From positions 26,543,501 to 26,607,500 of the forward strand of contig NC_068559.1 of the NCBI RefSeq assembly GCF_022201045.2: 64,000 nucleotides of DNA, given 5' to 3'. This stretch comes from Citrus sinensis (taxonomy: Eukaryota; Streptophyta; Magnoliopsida; Sapindales; Rutaceae). The translations under genes and the position numbers were made by a program. Under the pieces are notes generated by a model. It worked only from the letters and a program-made list of their open reading frames with translations. It was not told where the DNA came from and did no database searches. This document shows positions 50,310 to 63,535 of this stretch, piece after piece (positions within the stretch are counted from its first letter, which is position 1; each line of letters starts with the position of its first letter).

Positions 50310-52261
50310 ATGGGATCTGAAGGGCCAAAGGCTGTAACCATACATATAAATGGATTTAAGAAGTTTCAAGGGATTGCTGAAAACCCTACAGAGACTGTAG
50401 TTAACAATCTAAAGGCTTATGTTGAAAGAAGAGGGCTGCCAGCTGGTGTTACTTTAGGCAGTTGCACTGTTCTGGAGGCAGCTGGAGATGGTGCACTTCC
50501 CACACTTTTGAAGACCTTGGAATCGAGCATATCTCAAACAAATACAAACAATGAACAAGTCATCTGGGTTAGCTTTGTTCTGCAACTTCATTTAGTTTTA
50601 AAAATTGCTAATATTTTGGAATTTATATGTAATATAGGAGAGGAAATTCTCACACTTTTTTTTCTTTTGAATGGTTAATTAGTTTACTAAGAGCAGCCAT
50701 GTTTAGGCCTGTGAATTGGGACACCAACTCTACAACACGGCTGTTGAAGCCTAATTCAAAAGGAAATAAGAATCCATGAGACTTCTCAGGATGCCTCACT
50801 ATCGCTCAGTTTTGAGGCTGACCAGAAAATTTCGTGCAAATTGAACATAGAAAAGCCCGGCGAACTTTTAAAAATTATATTAGTAGATGCTTTGTGCATA
50901 GTCTAAATATAAGGGTAGTCGTATCTCTTAAATTTCTAGTTGTTTTTAGTCAATCATTGCTTCACTTCTTTTTTTTACCCCCTCCTTCTTTGCATTTGCT
51001 TTGTTATTACTGCTTGCTCCTTTTCATTCTCTATTTTTCACTATAGTCGACCTTCAACTGTTGCTGTTGTCTGTCTACTTTATGTTTTTGGTATATTGGC
51101 TGCTTGTATCCTCTGGGACTTGGCTTTAAAGCATTTCACTCTTATTGGGAGGCGCTGGGCCCCACAGGCTAGCTCCCCAATGTGAGGTGCGCAACAACGT
51201 GCTCTAGATCAATTGCATTGAATTCATATATTTAATAAAATTGCCGATCACAAAAATGTCAGTCCACGAATTCACCTTTTCAGTTTTGGATTAAATAGTG
51301 TGTCTAAGAAGACTTAAATTTTGTTGCTTTTTCAGATTCATTTGGGGGTAAATAGTGGGTCATCAAAGTTTGCCTTAGAGCGGCAAGCAGTGAATGAAGC
51401 CACATTCCTTTGTCCAGACCAACTGGGATGGCAACCTCAGGTAAATTTGCTTTGTCTTCCATCAAAATAGCAATTCTCTTAAACTCTTTTGGCCAAGATC
51501 CTTAACCTTTTTTCCTTCCTGGATTACATTGTTTGCAAAGGAGCCATTTCAATTACTCCATTCCCTCTGTGGAAAATGGAGGCTATAACTTATACAGTAG
51601 CCTTCTGAATCCAGAATATATGTATGTTTTTATACCTTTCATATATTCCTAATGTGAAGTAAATCCCTTAACATGAAAAAATGTAAAACACTTCTGGAAC
51701 TTGAATATAAAATTGCCTTTCATAGTTTTTTACACTGAATTTTCTTTTGCTTTTTCCAGCAAATTCCAGTAGTCCTTGAGGATGGAGGAATTTCCCGATC
51801 AAGACAGGTAATCTGAGAGCACCCTTCCTCCACTCTCCTCCTCTCCAATTTCCATGTATGAGATTAGGAGTTTTCTTTTTTAATTTTTTTTTTTGGGATT
51901 TATAGCATCAATAACCTTATCACTTACCATTAGACATAAGTATGTGACATTTTGAATTCTCTGTTCTTTCTCTGGCAACTCTCCTCGTTTGTTTAACATT
52001 TTCATCTTCTGTTTCTTGAAGACATCTCTATCCACTGAAGCAATCCTGAAGTTCTTGAAGAAGAAGGGCTTTGATGTAGTTATATCTGACGATGCAGGCC
52101 GTTTCGTTTGCAATTATGTCTATTACCACTCACTTCGGTTTGCAGAGCAGAAGGGTCACAAGTCTCTGTTTGTCCATGTTCCTCTCTTCTCAACAATTGA
52201 TGAAGACACTCAAATGCAATTCGTAGCCACACTCTTTGAGGCCGTTGCATCAACATGTTGA
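50310..52261 (+). CDS. Pyroglutamyl-peptidase I (pyrrolidone-carboxylate peptidase, C15)
   Basis: Cleaves N-terminal pyroglutamate from peptides in the cytosol. Exons: 50310-50567, 51336-51440, 51760-51807, 52022-52261. All phases are 0, giving 216 residues. The start is ATG 50310 (MGSEGPKAVTIHINGFKKFQ); the in-frame codons upstream lack an ATG. The C15 landmarks are visible: the N-terminal GFKKF(Q) motif, HLGVNSGSSKFALERQAVN with catalytic Glu101, GRFVCNYVYYHSL with nucleophile Cys167, and SLFVHVPLF with His189. The triad is therefore complete. The pocket region DQLGWQPQQ is of the plant form. The PPR gene follows on the same strand about 0.5 kb later. Confidence 0.93.
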
Positions 52262-52755
52262 ATAAATGATTATTTGAATTTCCATCTGTTTTCTCTTGTG
52301 TTGTTGGTGTGTAATGAAACAACTGTATCAATATGATTATGAAATAATAATTTGCTTTACGTCCATCTGCCTAGGACTGACTTGTTGTTAGAGAGATGAG
52401 CACTCGCACAGTAGTTATCTTTGCCACGGGACTAAACGTCTTGTTTATATGGAGATAGTTAAATGGGGGGAGGATGTTGATTGTTTTCAGTTTGTTCATT
52501 TATTTTTCATGACCTTGTTCTGTTTTTCGTTTTGTAGAATATTATGAGGTGCTGGTGTGATTTTGTTTGTTTTGGCCGACCAGCTCGGAGTTGCCTTGAA
52601 GAAAAAGAATGGAAAAAAAAATAATATATACAGAGTGTACTCTGTAATGAGCTATTTAATAGTGTTAATATGATTATGAGCTGATTTGAAAACATTTTCA
52701 CAAGCTCCCAAGACGGACATATAGAGTATTCCTTCATTTGTGCTTTAAGAGCTTA

Positions 52756-54756
52756 ATGTTAAGCACTAAATTATTGCCTCGTGTCCGTACCATAACAACC
52801 TTGGCACCAACGTGCACGTCAATAGTTCCGCTAAGCTCCTCTCTGCTACTAGATTCATACTGTCAACCCAATCCTCAGCTGAATATATACTCCAGTAACC
52901 GTACAATCGATGATTTCGTAAAGTCTGGGCATTTAAACTCTGCTAAAAAACTGTTCGATGAAATGCCAGCTCGTGACGTGGTAACATACAACTTGCTAAT
53001 ATCGGGTTACGGGAAATTCGGACACCCAAAACAGGCTCTTTATCTTTACGATGAAATGGTTTCCCATGGGATCAAAGAAAGTGCGTCGACGTTTTCTTCT
53101 GTTTTAAGTGTTTGTAGCAATGCTGGGTTTTATACAGAAGGAATTCAGATTCATTGTAGGGTTCTTTCACTAGGGTTTGGACTGAATTTGTATATAGGAA
53201 GCCCACTCGTTGATTTGTATATGCGAATGGGACCCAGTGTTCGAGCTTTGGACTTGTTTGACGAATTGCCTGAGAGAAACTTGGCAACATGGAATTTGAT
53301 GTTACGAGCGTTTTGCGAACTGAGCCGACCAGATGAAGTGTTGCGAATGTATAATAAAATGAAAGCTGAAGGCGTGGAGCCCAATGGGCTTAGCTTTTGT
53401 TATATGGTTCGTGGGTGCAGTATTGGGATGTTACTTGATGAAGGGAAGCAGTTGCATTCTCACGTGATTAAGCTTGGATGGGTGGATGTGAATATATTTG
53501 TGGCGAATGCTTTAGTGGATTTTTATTCTGCTTGTGGGAGTTTAATTGATGCGAAGAAATCATTTGATTTCATTCCGGTGGATGATGTTATTTCGTGGAA
53601 TTCGATTGTTTCAATTTATGCTGATTATGATTTAATATTTGATGCTCTTGAATTGTTTTTTAGGATGCAGCTTTGCAGAAAGAGGCCATCGATACGTTCA
53701 TTTGTGGAGTTCTTGAATTTTGCTAGTAGGACCGGCAATGTATATTTCGGGAAACAGATTCACGGTTATGTTACAAAACTGGGTTTTGATCATGGGAGTG
53801 TCCATGTTCAATCTGCTTTGACTGATATGTATGGGAAGTGCAATGTCATTGAGAGTTCTGTTGCTGTATTTGAGTCTGTTCCTGGGAGATCATTGGAGTG
53901 TTGTAACTCACTAATGACATCTTTGTTGCATTCTGGAAACATTGAGGATGCGGTGGAGATGTTTGGTTTCATGGTTGATGAAGGAATTGGACTTGATGAG
54001 GTTACCTTGTCCACAACACTGAAAGCATTATCAGTGTCTGCTTCAGCAAATGTAGGTAGTTGCAGACTGCTGCACTGTTGTGCAATAAAGTCAGGTTTTG
54101 AATCTAATATTGCTGTGTCATGTTCTTTAATGGATGCATATTCAAGATGTGGTCATATTGAACTCTCTCACCAAGTTTTCAAGAAAATTCCTTCTCCAAA
54201 TGTTGTCTGTTTCACATCCATTATGAATGGTTATTCTCGAAATGGAATGGGAAGAGAAGCTCTTGATATGCTGGAAGTAATGATCCAGAGGGGTCTGATA
54301 CCTGATAAAGTGACGTTTCTGTGTGTGCTTGCTGGGTGCAATCACTCGGGAATGGTCAAAGAAGGACAACTGGTATTTAATTCTATGAAATCTGTTTACG
54401 GCATTGATGCGGACAGGCAGCATTATTCATGCATGATTGATATGTTAGGCCGTGCCGGTATTCTGGACAAGGCTGAAGAGTTACTGCAACAGACACCAGG
54501 AGGGGGTGATTGTATGATGTGGAGCTCATTGCTGCGAAGTTGCAGGGTTCATGGCAATGAAATCATTGGAAGAAGAGTAGCAAATATTTTGATGGAGCTT
54601 GAGCCAGTGGATTTTGCAGTTTATTCGCAAGTGTCAAACTTTTACTCTGAAATAGGGGAATTTGAAGTGTCAATGCAAATTAGGGAGACTGCTTTGGCAA
54701 GGAAGCTGACAAGGGACATTGGTCATAGTTTAATTGAAGTAAACAGTTGCCACTAG
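52756..54756 (+). CDS. Pentatricopeptide repeat protein, PLS class, E-type, no DYW domain
   Basis: A single-exon gene of 666 residues. The start is ATG 52756 (MLSTKLLPRVRTITTL). An in-frame TTG 18 bases earlier is not a start. The N-terminus is Ser/Thr/Arg-rich and poor in acidic residues, as in organelle-targeting peptides. Repeats follow the P-L-S pattern, for example DVVTYNLLISGYGKFGHPKQ, NLATWNLMLRAFCELSRPDE and NVVCFTSIMNGYSRNGMGRE. After the last repeats come HYSCMIDMLGRAGILDKAEE and WSSLLRSCRVHGNEIIGRRV, the E region. The protein ends without a DYW deaminase domain. PLS-E proteins act in organelle RNA editing with a DYW partner or in other RNA processing. The RNA target cannot be read off by eye. 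Confidence 0.95.
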   Translation: MLSTKLLPRVRTITTLAPTCTSIVPLSSSLLLDSYCQPNPQLNIYSSNRTIDDFVKSGHLNSAKKLFDEMPARDVVTYNLLISGYGKFGHPKQALYLYDEMVSHGIKESASTFSSVLSVCSNAGFYTEGIQIHCRVLSLGFGLNLYIGSPLVDLYMRMGPSVRALDLFDELPERNLATWNLMLRAFCELSRPDEVLRMYNKMKAEGVEPNGLSFCYMVRGCSIGMLLDEGKQLHSHVIKLGWVDVNIFVANALVDFYSACGSLIDAKKSFDFIPVDDVISWNSIVSIYADYDLIFDALELFFRMQLCRKRPSIRSFVEFLNFASRTGNVYFGKQIHGYVTKLGFDHGSVHVQSALTDMYGKCNVIESSVAVFESVPGRSLECCNSLMTSLLHSGNIEDAVEMFGFMVDEGIGLDEVTLSTTLKALSVSASANVGSCRLLHCCAIKSGFESNIAVSCSLMDAYSRCGHIELSHQVFKKIPSPNVVCFTSIMNGYSRNGMGREALDMLEVMIQRGLIPDKVTFLCVLAGCNHSGMVKEGQLVFNSMKSVYGIDADRQHYSCMIDMLGRAGILDKAEELLQQTPGGGDCMMWSSLLRSCRVHGNEIIGRRVANILMELEPVDFAVYSQVSNFYSEIGEFEVSMQIRETALARKLTRDIGHSLIEVNSCH

Positions 54757-55443
54757 CAATGGATTTTTATTCCGTTTACCTATTCAAGGATATTGACTGC
54801 AAATGCTGAAGCCACCTATATGATTTTTCTGCTGGGTCTTTGATAGGCTGACTGGCTGAGCCCCATCTGTGAAGGTTACCAACTCTACAATATACAATTG
54901 AGAGATTTCTTTTTCTTTAAGCCTTAGCATTAGCATTCATGGAAAGTGGAAGCAGCTAGTGGGATCTGTTTTTCTTCTGCATCATTTGGTCTAACTAATC
55001 CTTTGACCTTTTTATTTTTCTTATTTTTTTCTTATGGAAGTTTAATGCATTGCTAAATAGTTGGACTCGGTATGTGTAAATAACTAATTTATAAAAACAC
55101 AGATTGTCCAGAAAGATTTTCCTTTGCATACACACTCATTATCCATTTATATGAGGGCTATAGAGAGCACAAGCCAAGACAGAATCCATGAACACATTGA
55201 CTGGTTAACATTTTGTACACTGGTTTAAGAGTAAAGCAAAGAACTTCAAAAAGAATTTCCCTTGTGCTTCAAGTGTGGGCATGTAGAAAATGTAGCACCT
55301 TCATCTACTTTTAAGCCAAGCCATATAGGCCACAAATCCCTTAATTTCCAAAACTAATACGCACTTATAAATTAAAACCCAATCTCTTCACTGGATTTAT
55401 ACAAATCTAACCAATCTTGTGGAACAGCCAGAACAGACAAAAT
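54757..55443. promoter_or_regulatory. Intergenic region and polygalacturonase promoter
   Basis: PPR 3' UTR, then the promoter of the polygalacturonase gene, with a TATA box tataaa at 55366-55371, about 75 bases before the ATG. No repeats or RNA genes are recognised. Confidence 0.45.
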
Positions 55444-58423
55444 ATGGATAAATTCTTGATTATTTCATTCTTCGGTGTGCTGATGGTGGCTCATGCAGTT
55501 GCAGGAAAAATGGTACATGACAATATTGCCTTACTTGGGGAGCTTGAAAACCTGGACGTAGAAGAAGAGAATGAGGTGGAACTTTTTGAAGAGCCATCAT
55601 GGACAAGTGAACGAGGTGGCAAGGTTCTAGTAAATGTGGATAGCTTTGGAGCCGCTGGAGATGGAGTTTCTGATGATACCCAGGTACATTCATGTTATTA
55701 AATAATTTTTGTTTTAGGAAAAAAACAGTTGTTTTGAACAATACCAATGACATGATGTAATATATACTAATGTGAACATCAAAGTTTGGTTTATATAAAT
55801 CATGGTTGTGTCACATAACCAGCAGGTCTCATGATGATTTTAACCGTGACGCTATCAAATTATGACTTTTTTTCTTTTCCTAATTATTTTTCATGATTAG
55901 ATTTTGGTAATTTGTTTCTTCCTACTTTTCGTAACTTGTTCCTTCTTCTTGTGTTCTGTTGTTATCATCAGGCTTTCCTGAATGCATGGAACACAGCCTG
56001 TTCTACTCCAAAATCAGTTTTCTTGGTTCCTGCAGGACGCCATTATTTAGTTAGTGCAACAAGATTCAAGGGGCCATGTGCTGACAAGTTAGTCATTCAG
56101 GTAATCTTCAATAGATACCAATATGGAACCATAAACGGCATTTAGATAATTTTAGTAATAGTTTTGTCGCTCTCATGATTTATTCCTCTACAAATATTCA
56201 CGTTGATAATACTCTATATCATCAATGTCAGAATTACTAATGTTATCACCATTCAGATTGATGGAACAATAGTTGCACCAGCTGAACCTGATAATTGGGA
56301 TCCGAAGTTGGCACGAATCTGGCTTGATTTTTCTAAGCTGAATGGGGTCCTCTTCCAGGGGTCAGGAGTCATTGATGGCTCCGGCAGTAAATGGTGGGCA
56401 TCGTCTTGCAAAAAGAACAAGTCAAATGTAATTATTCTAAATTCACATATTTCTTCCATTCCATGTAATTCAATTTGAGAAGTATACTATTGACACGTAT
56501 CTTTTTTTTCTCTTCTTGCTTGCTTACAGCCTTGCAGAGGAGCACCGACAGTGAGCACCTTCCCTCCCTTAATTATATTAGTCATATCCCAAAAAAAAAT
56601 TCATAAAATGCATTTTTGGATTAAAACTACCTAATTATTCTCATTATTGAGATTTAAGATAGAGTTTCTTTACAGGCATTAACTATAGATTCAAGCTCGG
56701 CTGTAAAGGTCAAAGGCCTTACCATTCAGAACAGCCAACAGATGAATTTTGTCATTTCCAGATCTGAATCTGTGAGAGTATATCAAGTACTAGTCTCAGC
56801 TCCAGAAGACAGTCCAAACACAGATGGAATTCACATTACTGAGTCCACCAACGTTGTTCTCCAAGACTGCAAAATTGGAACAGGTTCAAATGCCCCATCC
56901 TTTTTATGGATTTCATTATTTTGTTAAACTTATTGCAGTTTCTATAGTTCAAACCAAGAATGGGACGATAAAAGCCAAATGATTGGGAAAATCCAAACAA
57001 TTGCTGAAGCTGTGCCTACCATGGAAACCTGCATACTTTCTGAGATTTTCTGCATATGAAATGTGCAATGTAGCATGTACATTGATATTGTAGGGCAGCA
57101 TATTGACAGGTTGTGTTTGATGGTGATTCTGCATTTGGTATTTAGGGGATGATTGCATCTCAATTGTCAATGGTAGCTCTGCTATCAAGATGAAGAGAAT
57201 ATTTTGTGGACCCGGACATGGAATCAGGTATATTTAGTTAATTTTGTACACTATTGTTGATCTTATTCCATATTCCAATCCATAAGAATACACTGTGGAA
57301 CTTGTAGATTACCCATTTGATTTTGTAAAATATAGAAAAACTGAAACTGATTTTGCCAATATTGCTCTGTTTTCTGATGTGAAATTCTGGTTCTTAGTAT
57401 TGGAAGCCTCGGAAAGGACAACTCGATAGGCATAGTTGCAAAAGTGGTCTTGGATACAGCATACCTCAGGGAAACTGCTAACGGCCTCAGGATTAAGACT
57501 TGGCAGGTAGTACTTCATAACATGAGTAAATCACGTAGATCTGATATGTAACACTGGCAATACCAGTTTAGCTACTTTAGGAGAGACATTAGGAAAAGTC
57601 CAAATTGGCTACATTCTGGAAACCTGGAAAGAGACTTTTTCTATTGTATATTTAACTTCAAGTATTCATTAACACTCCAAATTGCTAACAAAGTGTTTGA
57701 ATGTTTTTTCAAGACTTCGAAACAAATTTTTCTTTGGTGTTAAGAAACAATTTTTGTGCTTCTCCAATTTTCTGCATTGAATGTATTTTCTATACTTTTA
57801 TGGGTCAGAATTTGATAGATACATAGCGCTTACATGTTGAAACATAGAGTTCGTTCTAAGCTCCAATTAATTTTACTCTTTCTTTTGAAACTGATGGGAA
57901 CCCTTTCTTTTTCAACCTATGGTCCAGGGAGGTTCTGGTTATGTTCGTGGGGTACGATTTGAAAATGTGAGGATGGAAGATGTTTCAAACCCCATTATCA
58001 TTGACCAGTTCTACTGTGACTCCCCAAAAACCTGTCAGAATCAGGTACATTATCCGGTTCCCTTTCTATAATTGAAACATGGAGTCTCAATTCTGTAAAG
58101 ATTGTAAACGATTAATCCTCTCTTGTATTTGCTAGACATCAGCTGTTAAAATAAGCCAGATCATGTACCGGAACATTAGTGGGACTACAAAGAGCTCAAA
58201 AGCAATGAAATTTGCCTGCAGTGACACCGTCCCCTGTAGTGACATAGTCTTGAGCAATGTCAACTTAGAGAAGAAAGATGGTACGGTAGAGACCTACTGC
58301 AACTCTGCTCAAGGCATCGGGTACGGCATTGTGCATCCTTCAGCAGACTGCTTAACCTCCAACGATAAAGATGCTAAGCTCGCAGAACCAACAAGAAATG
58401 AAATTGTTCACACTGAGCTGTGA
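55444..58423 (+). CDS. Polygalacturonase (glycoside hydrolase family 28)
   Basis: Hydrolyses homogalacturonan in pectin in the cell wall. Exons: 55444-55683, 55972-56100, 56257-56427, 56530-56550, 56676-56883, 57146-57227, 57398-57506, 57928-58044, 58136-58423. They join in frame to 454 residues. A signal peptide is clear (MDKFLIISFFGVLMVAHAVA), followed by an acidic stretch (about 35-50). The beta-helix starts at VNVDSFGAAGDGVSDDTQ. All four GH28 catalytic motifs are intact: NTDG at 235-238, GDDC at 257-260, GHG at 280-282 and RIK at 315-317. Enzyme activity is therefore expected. Exon 4 is a 21-nt microexon encoding PCRGAPT. The C-terminal tail past CNSAQGIGYG is hydrophilic. The substrate form (endo or exo) cannot be decided from sequence. 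Confidence 0.96.
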
Positions 58424-59621
58424 CTTGCCAACTATAGGCCCTTAAATAATTACGTCATAGTATATTGATCGGGTATGTAACTGGACCGTAGAGCATACTA
58501 GTATAGGTTTCTTGGTGGAGGACTGAGGTGACCAAGTTAAATTTTTTATGGGATATTGAGGATGTTTTATATGTTATCCATCGAATATATATAATTATAT
58601 ACACACACACACAGAGAATGGAAAGCCTTGTATGTTTGTTGCAGTACAATTGACATTGAAGAGCAAAATTGAATAAAACCAATTCATAGTACTTCCCAAA
58701 TAGTATCTCTTGGTTATATCAAGCGTTTAAAGCTTGGAATGAGATTGAATCGGATCGACTGTTTTGTTTTTGTTTTTTTTTTTCTAAAGGAGTTGGACTA
58801 CTGGAACCCTCTGAAGTCCTAATCGAATCTCTTTAGAGGCTTGCAGATCGAAATCGGGCCAGGCAGCCTGTGCTTAGATTTTCTGGAAAAGCCCACTGAG
58901 TTGTAAAAACATAATTGTTTGTGTGTCCAGCCCAGTGAAGTCCCTTGAGAACTCAATTACAAGATGCGTTTTTTTAATATAATTATTACACTCACGTCAC
59001 GTCAAGATTGAAATTAAAAAAAAAAAAAACTAATAATGAGATGAAACAATACATACATGCGAGACAATGCGGGTGACGGGAACGATTAGAGATTCAAATC
59101 GAAATGCTGACAATACTTCGTACCCATAATGTGATTGGTTAAATTAGGCTTATACCTAAAAGATTGTTACCCAAGGAAAAACTAATAATAATAATAAAAG
59201 GGGTTGCTTCGAAGAACGAATGACTTATTTGTAAAGTTTCTCGGCCCGTTTTAAAGTGACAAGTGCACAATACATGTTACATTAAACGACATTGTGTTGT
59301 CCAACGTACACACATTAACATATGTATAATACAATACAGCATTGATTTCATTACACGTATGCTTGAAGAAATATAAAAGAAATGTGAAAGTGGTTTTTAA
59401 TTTATGTTGTCACTACTCAATTCGTTTTCAGATTGCAACACAACCCCCATTGTTTAATACGTAATATAATAGATACGCACCAGTTGGTATGTTAATTCAA
59501 TCATGGATGACAATTTGATTTTAAAAATTTTGACAATGCCATGCTAATTTCTTTATCAATTATTTGATGGGGAGACGCCACCTCATCATCTTTATTTTTT
59601 AGTGGGAGTGAAATTGAAGGA
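58424..59621. other. 3' flank of polygalacturonase, no gene seen
   Basis: 3' UTR and intergenic DNA. A compound TA/AC microsatellite lies at about 58587-58615. Nothing else is supported. Confidence 0.4.
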
Positions 59622-59625
59622 TTAA

Positions 59626-59886
59626 GGGTGTGTTTGTGATTGAGGTTGTTTAAGTTACAACACTAAAGTGTTTGGTAAACACTAACTGTTATACCTTATA
59701 AATTATATTGATATGATTTTTTGGTTGTATAATGAAAAATCTATTATATTTTTAATAATTTTGTCAAAATTATTATTTAAAATTTATATTTACTACATAT
59801 TATTAACTTTTATTTGATAGTTACAGTTTTTTTTTCCACAACAGTTGTAACTTAAAAGTTACAACACCTTAATCTCAAAACGGAGC
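59626..59886. mobile_element. Tourist-like (PIF/Harbinger) MITE, about 261 bp
   Basis: The left end gggtgtgtttgtgattgagg and the reverse complement of the right end (gctccgttttgagattaagg) match over about 14 of 20 positions. Further in, both have the block aagttacaac. Both sides are bounded by ttaa (59622-59625 and 59887-59890), containing the TWA target typical of Tourist elements. The interior is AT-rich and non-coding. Confidence 0.55.
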
Positions 59887-59890
59887 TTAA

Positions 59891-62800
59891 GATTTAAGAG
59901 AGACAGACAATTGCAAATTCCAAGAGCCCAGCTAGAATCTAAGTTCGTTATATTCATTATCATTTCATTGTTTTTTTTAACATGATTTTCTCTAGTTAAT
60001 TAGCAGGAGAAGAAAATATATGCATTTCACACTGTTTCATTTTAATTTCTACTATCTAATAAATGAATGGTTAAAAACTCTTTGATTAGTGAATAAGGTC
60101 AGTTAAGATACTGATAACTAAGAGCATCATAAAATATTAATCTCTTAGTTCAACACTATAAAATATTTAATACGTTTATCTCTATTCAAACAGACTAAGT
60201 TTACTAAAGAAATGAGATTAAATTCTCATTTATAAAACAGTAGAGCCTAATTCTCAATATTTGAGATAATAAGAATCAAATTATCTATGGGATCAAACCC
60301 TTAGGGTCTAGTGGGTGCTTTTTGTCCACTGATTTAACCCAAAAAAGAAAAAAAGTATGTGACCAGAAGGCTATATATGTCCTCTCCTTAGGCCATCTTT
60401 CTTTGAAGTTACCCTCCTAAATTTGAATCAGTGAACTTTATAGAATCAAGCAACAAGTTTTATTATCATCATCCTGTTCTCCATATGTTAAATAAAATAA
60501 ACAAATCTAGCTGGTGGGTGGAATTAAAGCTTGTCAAGAATATTAATAACGTGCCGGGAATTTCACGGCGAGTACTTGATGGCCAATGGTGTAAATGAAA
60601 AGACGACCATTTAGTGGAAATAATGCAACTTTACACCAAGCATTTTCGTGATGGCATTGTACGAAATATTTGTACAAGCAGAGAACATTCCAAATTGCCA
60701 AATCAAATTACAGGTTGGTGAAGATCAATAATTACTATTGTCTCAATCTACCTGTCAGGAAAATCGTACGATCAAATATGAAATGTCTTCATTTAAAAAA
60801 CTATGTGCTGGCTGGCCTGTTTTAAAGGTGATTGGTGGGAAAATGATTATGTAACAGCAGCTGGTCTTAATTACTTGCGTTGTAGGCCAAGTTATATTAG
60901 AGGAAAGGGTTCCAAAAAAAATTATGTACGAATGAGATGTTGCATTTTTGTCCCCAGAAAATAAAATAATGATAAGCAAATCTTTAGGGGCTCGAAATGA
61001 TCCGTGACATTGCTTTGGATGCATGGTGGCCGGCTCTTTTTTAGGCCATGAATCAAGGGTCTTGTAAATTGTAATACAAACAAAAAGCTGGCGTCAAAAG
61101 CACTTTTGAGTTTTGTCCTTCTAAATTTAAGAATCGAGAATCGAGAGAGAGAGAGAGAGATCAAAGCAGAAGCAGAAGCAGAAGCACAATATTAATGGCT
61201 GACAAGAAAACTCAGTGATTCACATGCACGACAAGAAGGAATTCACAAACCAGAACATCAGCAGAAAGAACAATAAGAAGAGCTTATGAACAATAAGAAG
61301 AGCTTATGAACAATAAGAACAGTTGAAAATTTTATTAATTAAATTCTTGTAGCTCCAATTCAAGTTATAGAATGAATCGTGAAAAATCCCCCCGGCCCCT
61401 CTTTTTTTTTTGGCCATTTTAACTTTTCTTCTTCTTCTTCAATTAGAGGCTGAAGCATGATCTAAGAAAAGTGATTGCAAATTGAAGAATCGGATGTAAA
61501 TTTGCACTTTTACACTGAAATGAAAAGTTGATTTTCTTTCTTTTGCAAAATATTGTTAAGAAGTTGTTTTAGAATATTTTTAGCATCATCAATTAGTAAA
61601 AAATACACAATAATTCCCGATTGCTGATTATATAATAATATTTTAAAGTATTATCTAAAACTCGACAAGATTTGCCAATTTGGGTTTAAAGGACATAAAA
61701 AGTACTCAAACGTGTGCCTTGTCTAATTAATTTAGAAGCACTAATGTTGATTTCATGTGTATGATTAATCATTTAATAAATTTATTGTTGAACTTAATTT
61801 ATTCTCTAAAATCTGAATATGTTGGGTGTTAGCAGCCAGAAGAACAACTAAGCACAACCGCAAATTAAGTTGGAATCGAAGTAAAATAATCACTTCATTC
61901 TTTTATTTCTTTTCTCCGTTAAAAATTAGCTTTAATTAACTGACATAATTAATCCAATTGTAAAATATAATGAGATCATGAATGATGTAATGCTTTCGCT
62001 GCTTGATTGAACAGTCAATCTATATACAGCGAAAGATTTGATTTAATCGCAAGGTAATGATGAGGAAATGAAGACAACGAATATGACAAAAATCCAACCG
62101 ATATCATAGTTTAACATTAATTAATTCTTTAAGAGGAAATCACATTAAATTTGATCGTCTTGCATGTAGTTATAATAATCAAATGAGTGCATAAAGTTTG
62201 TGGGAAACTTCTCTATTTAGAACTTGTACATGAAACCCTAAAAAGAATGAAATAATTCCCACTTTATCAATTTGACGCGGGCTGTTGAAGCTGCACATGT
62301 TGATAAGTTAAAAGAAAACATGAATGTTGATGCCTTGGTTGGTGGCAGAAAAATGAATCACAAAAGTGAATAATAATAATAATAATAAGTCAATAATAAT
62401 GGAGCAGAGAGAGAGAGAGAGAGAGAAAGAGAGACAGAAGAGAAGAAATTAATAAGAAGTTAAGAACCCCAACCCTAATGGAGTTCACGAGAAGATTCGA
62501 AGTTCACGAGCTTCACAAAAAGACGGCTTCGAAGGTCCTACTACTACTCCCCCAACTTCACCTAATCTATATAAAGTCCATATCATGCACATAATTAATA
62601 TATATGTATGCTTGTCTCACCAAAGACTGCAATTACAATTAACAAATTATTTAACTGTGCCTAATTAAATTATTACTGGGACTTTAAATTTAACAAATAA
62701 ATGTTTGTGATTCATAAGTCGATTAATTCAATTATATAACGACTTTATGTGAGATGTGTGGCCTTTTATGTCGTCAGTTTTGTACATATTTTTCTTACTG

Positions 62801-63530
62801 AAATATTAAAGCATGCAAATCAGTTGGGACTTTAGTTGAGACTCAACGATTGAGATTTCTAATATTATTGGTTATATTTTCGTGTGGGATTCGGAAATAT
62901 CATAAATTTGGCAAGGCAAGCACTGCAGCCTAGCACATGAATGAGAAGGGGATGTGTCATGGCGAATTCTAGAGGGAAAGTGACTAGAGCAAGAGGTCAA
63001 AGACTGCAAGATAAACTTTGCTGGCTCATGAAAGTGAGTTATAGTTCCTGAACCAACACTATCTTGTTGTTTCTGTAAATTTTATTTTGGGACATATATA
63101 TGAAGAACCACCATTTACCACATACTTAAAATATTAAATGTTAATGCAACGTCTCCTGTGATATGAAAAATATTTTATATTTGTTGCAAATAGTTACTGA
63201 GCTAATAATATAAGCTTGAGGCCATTAATTCTTAACTCTTATGTTAGTTGTCACTTGGGTATAAGTTGTATATGAGCGTTTATGTGGTATATATCCGAAC
63301 CAGATTAACTTATGCATGGGTGAATCCACACTACCTTATCATCTGACAATATGATTAGTTACAAAACTTGATTTATACATGATGAGGAGACTTGAGGCAA
63401 TCATGAACTTTTGAGTATGAGCTAGATGTGTGGGCTGCTACATTTATTTTGGTACAACGCCCTCACACTCCCTCTGTTGAAAACCTTTAAAATTCTTTGT
63501 TACACACTCAAGTTTCCTGGGGTTATACCA
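59891..63530. other. Intergenic stretch with simple repeats, no supported gene
   Basis: AT-rich. It holds a (GA)n tract at about 61142-61160 followed by cagaag triplets, a 20-bp repeat in tandem at 61268-61319, an (AAT)n tract near 62370-62388 and another (GA)n tract at about 62406-62427. The minus frames at 60755-61164 are not convincing. No tRNA or miRNA precursor was recognised by eye. Confidence 0.4.
61268..61319. repeat. 20-bp tandem repeat, about 2.6 copies
   Basis: The unit gaacaataagaagagcttat starts at 61268, 61288 and 61308 with no differences between the first two copies. The identity suggests a recent slippage duplication. Confidence 0.9.
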
Positions 63531-63535
63531 ATAGG

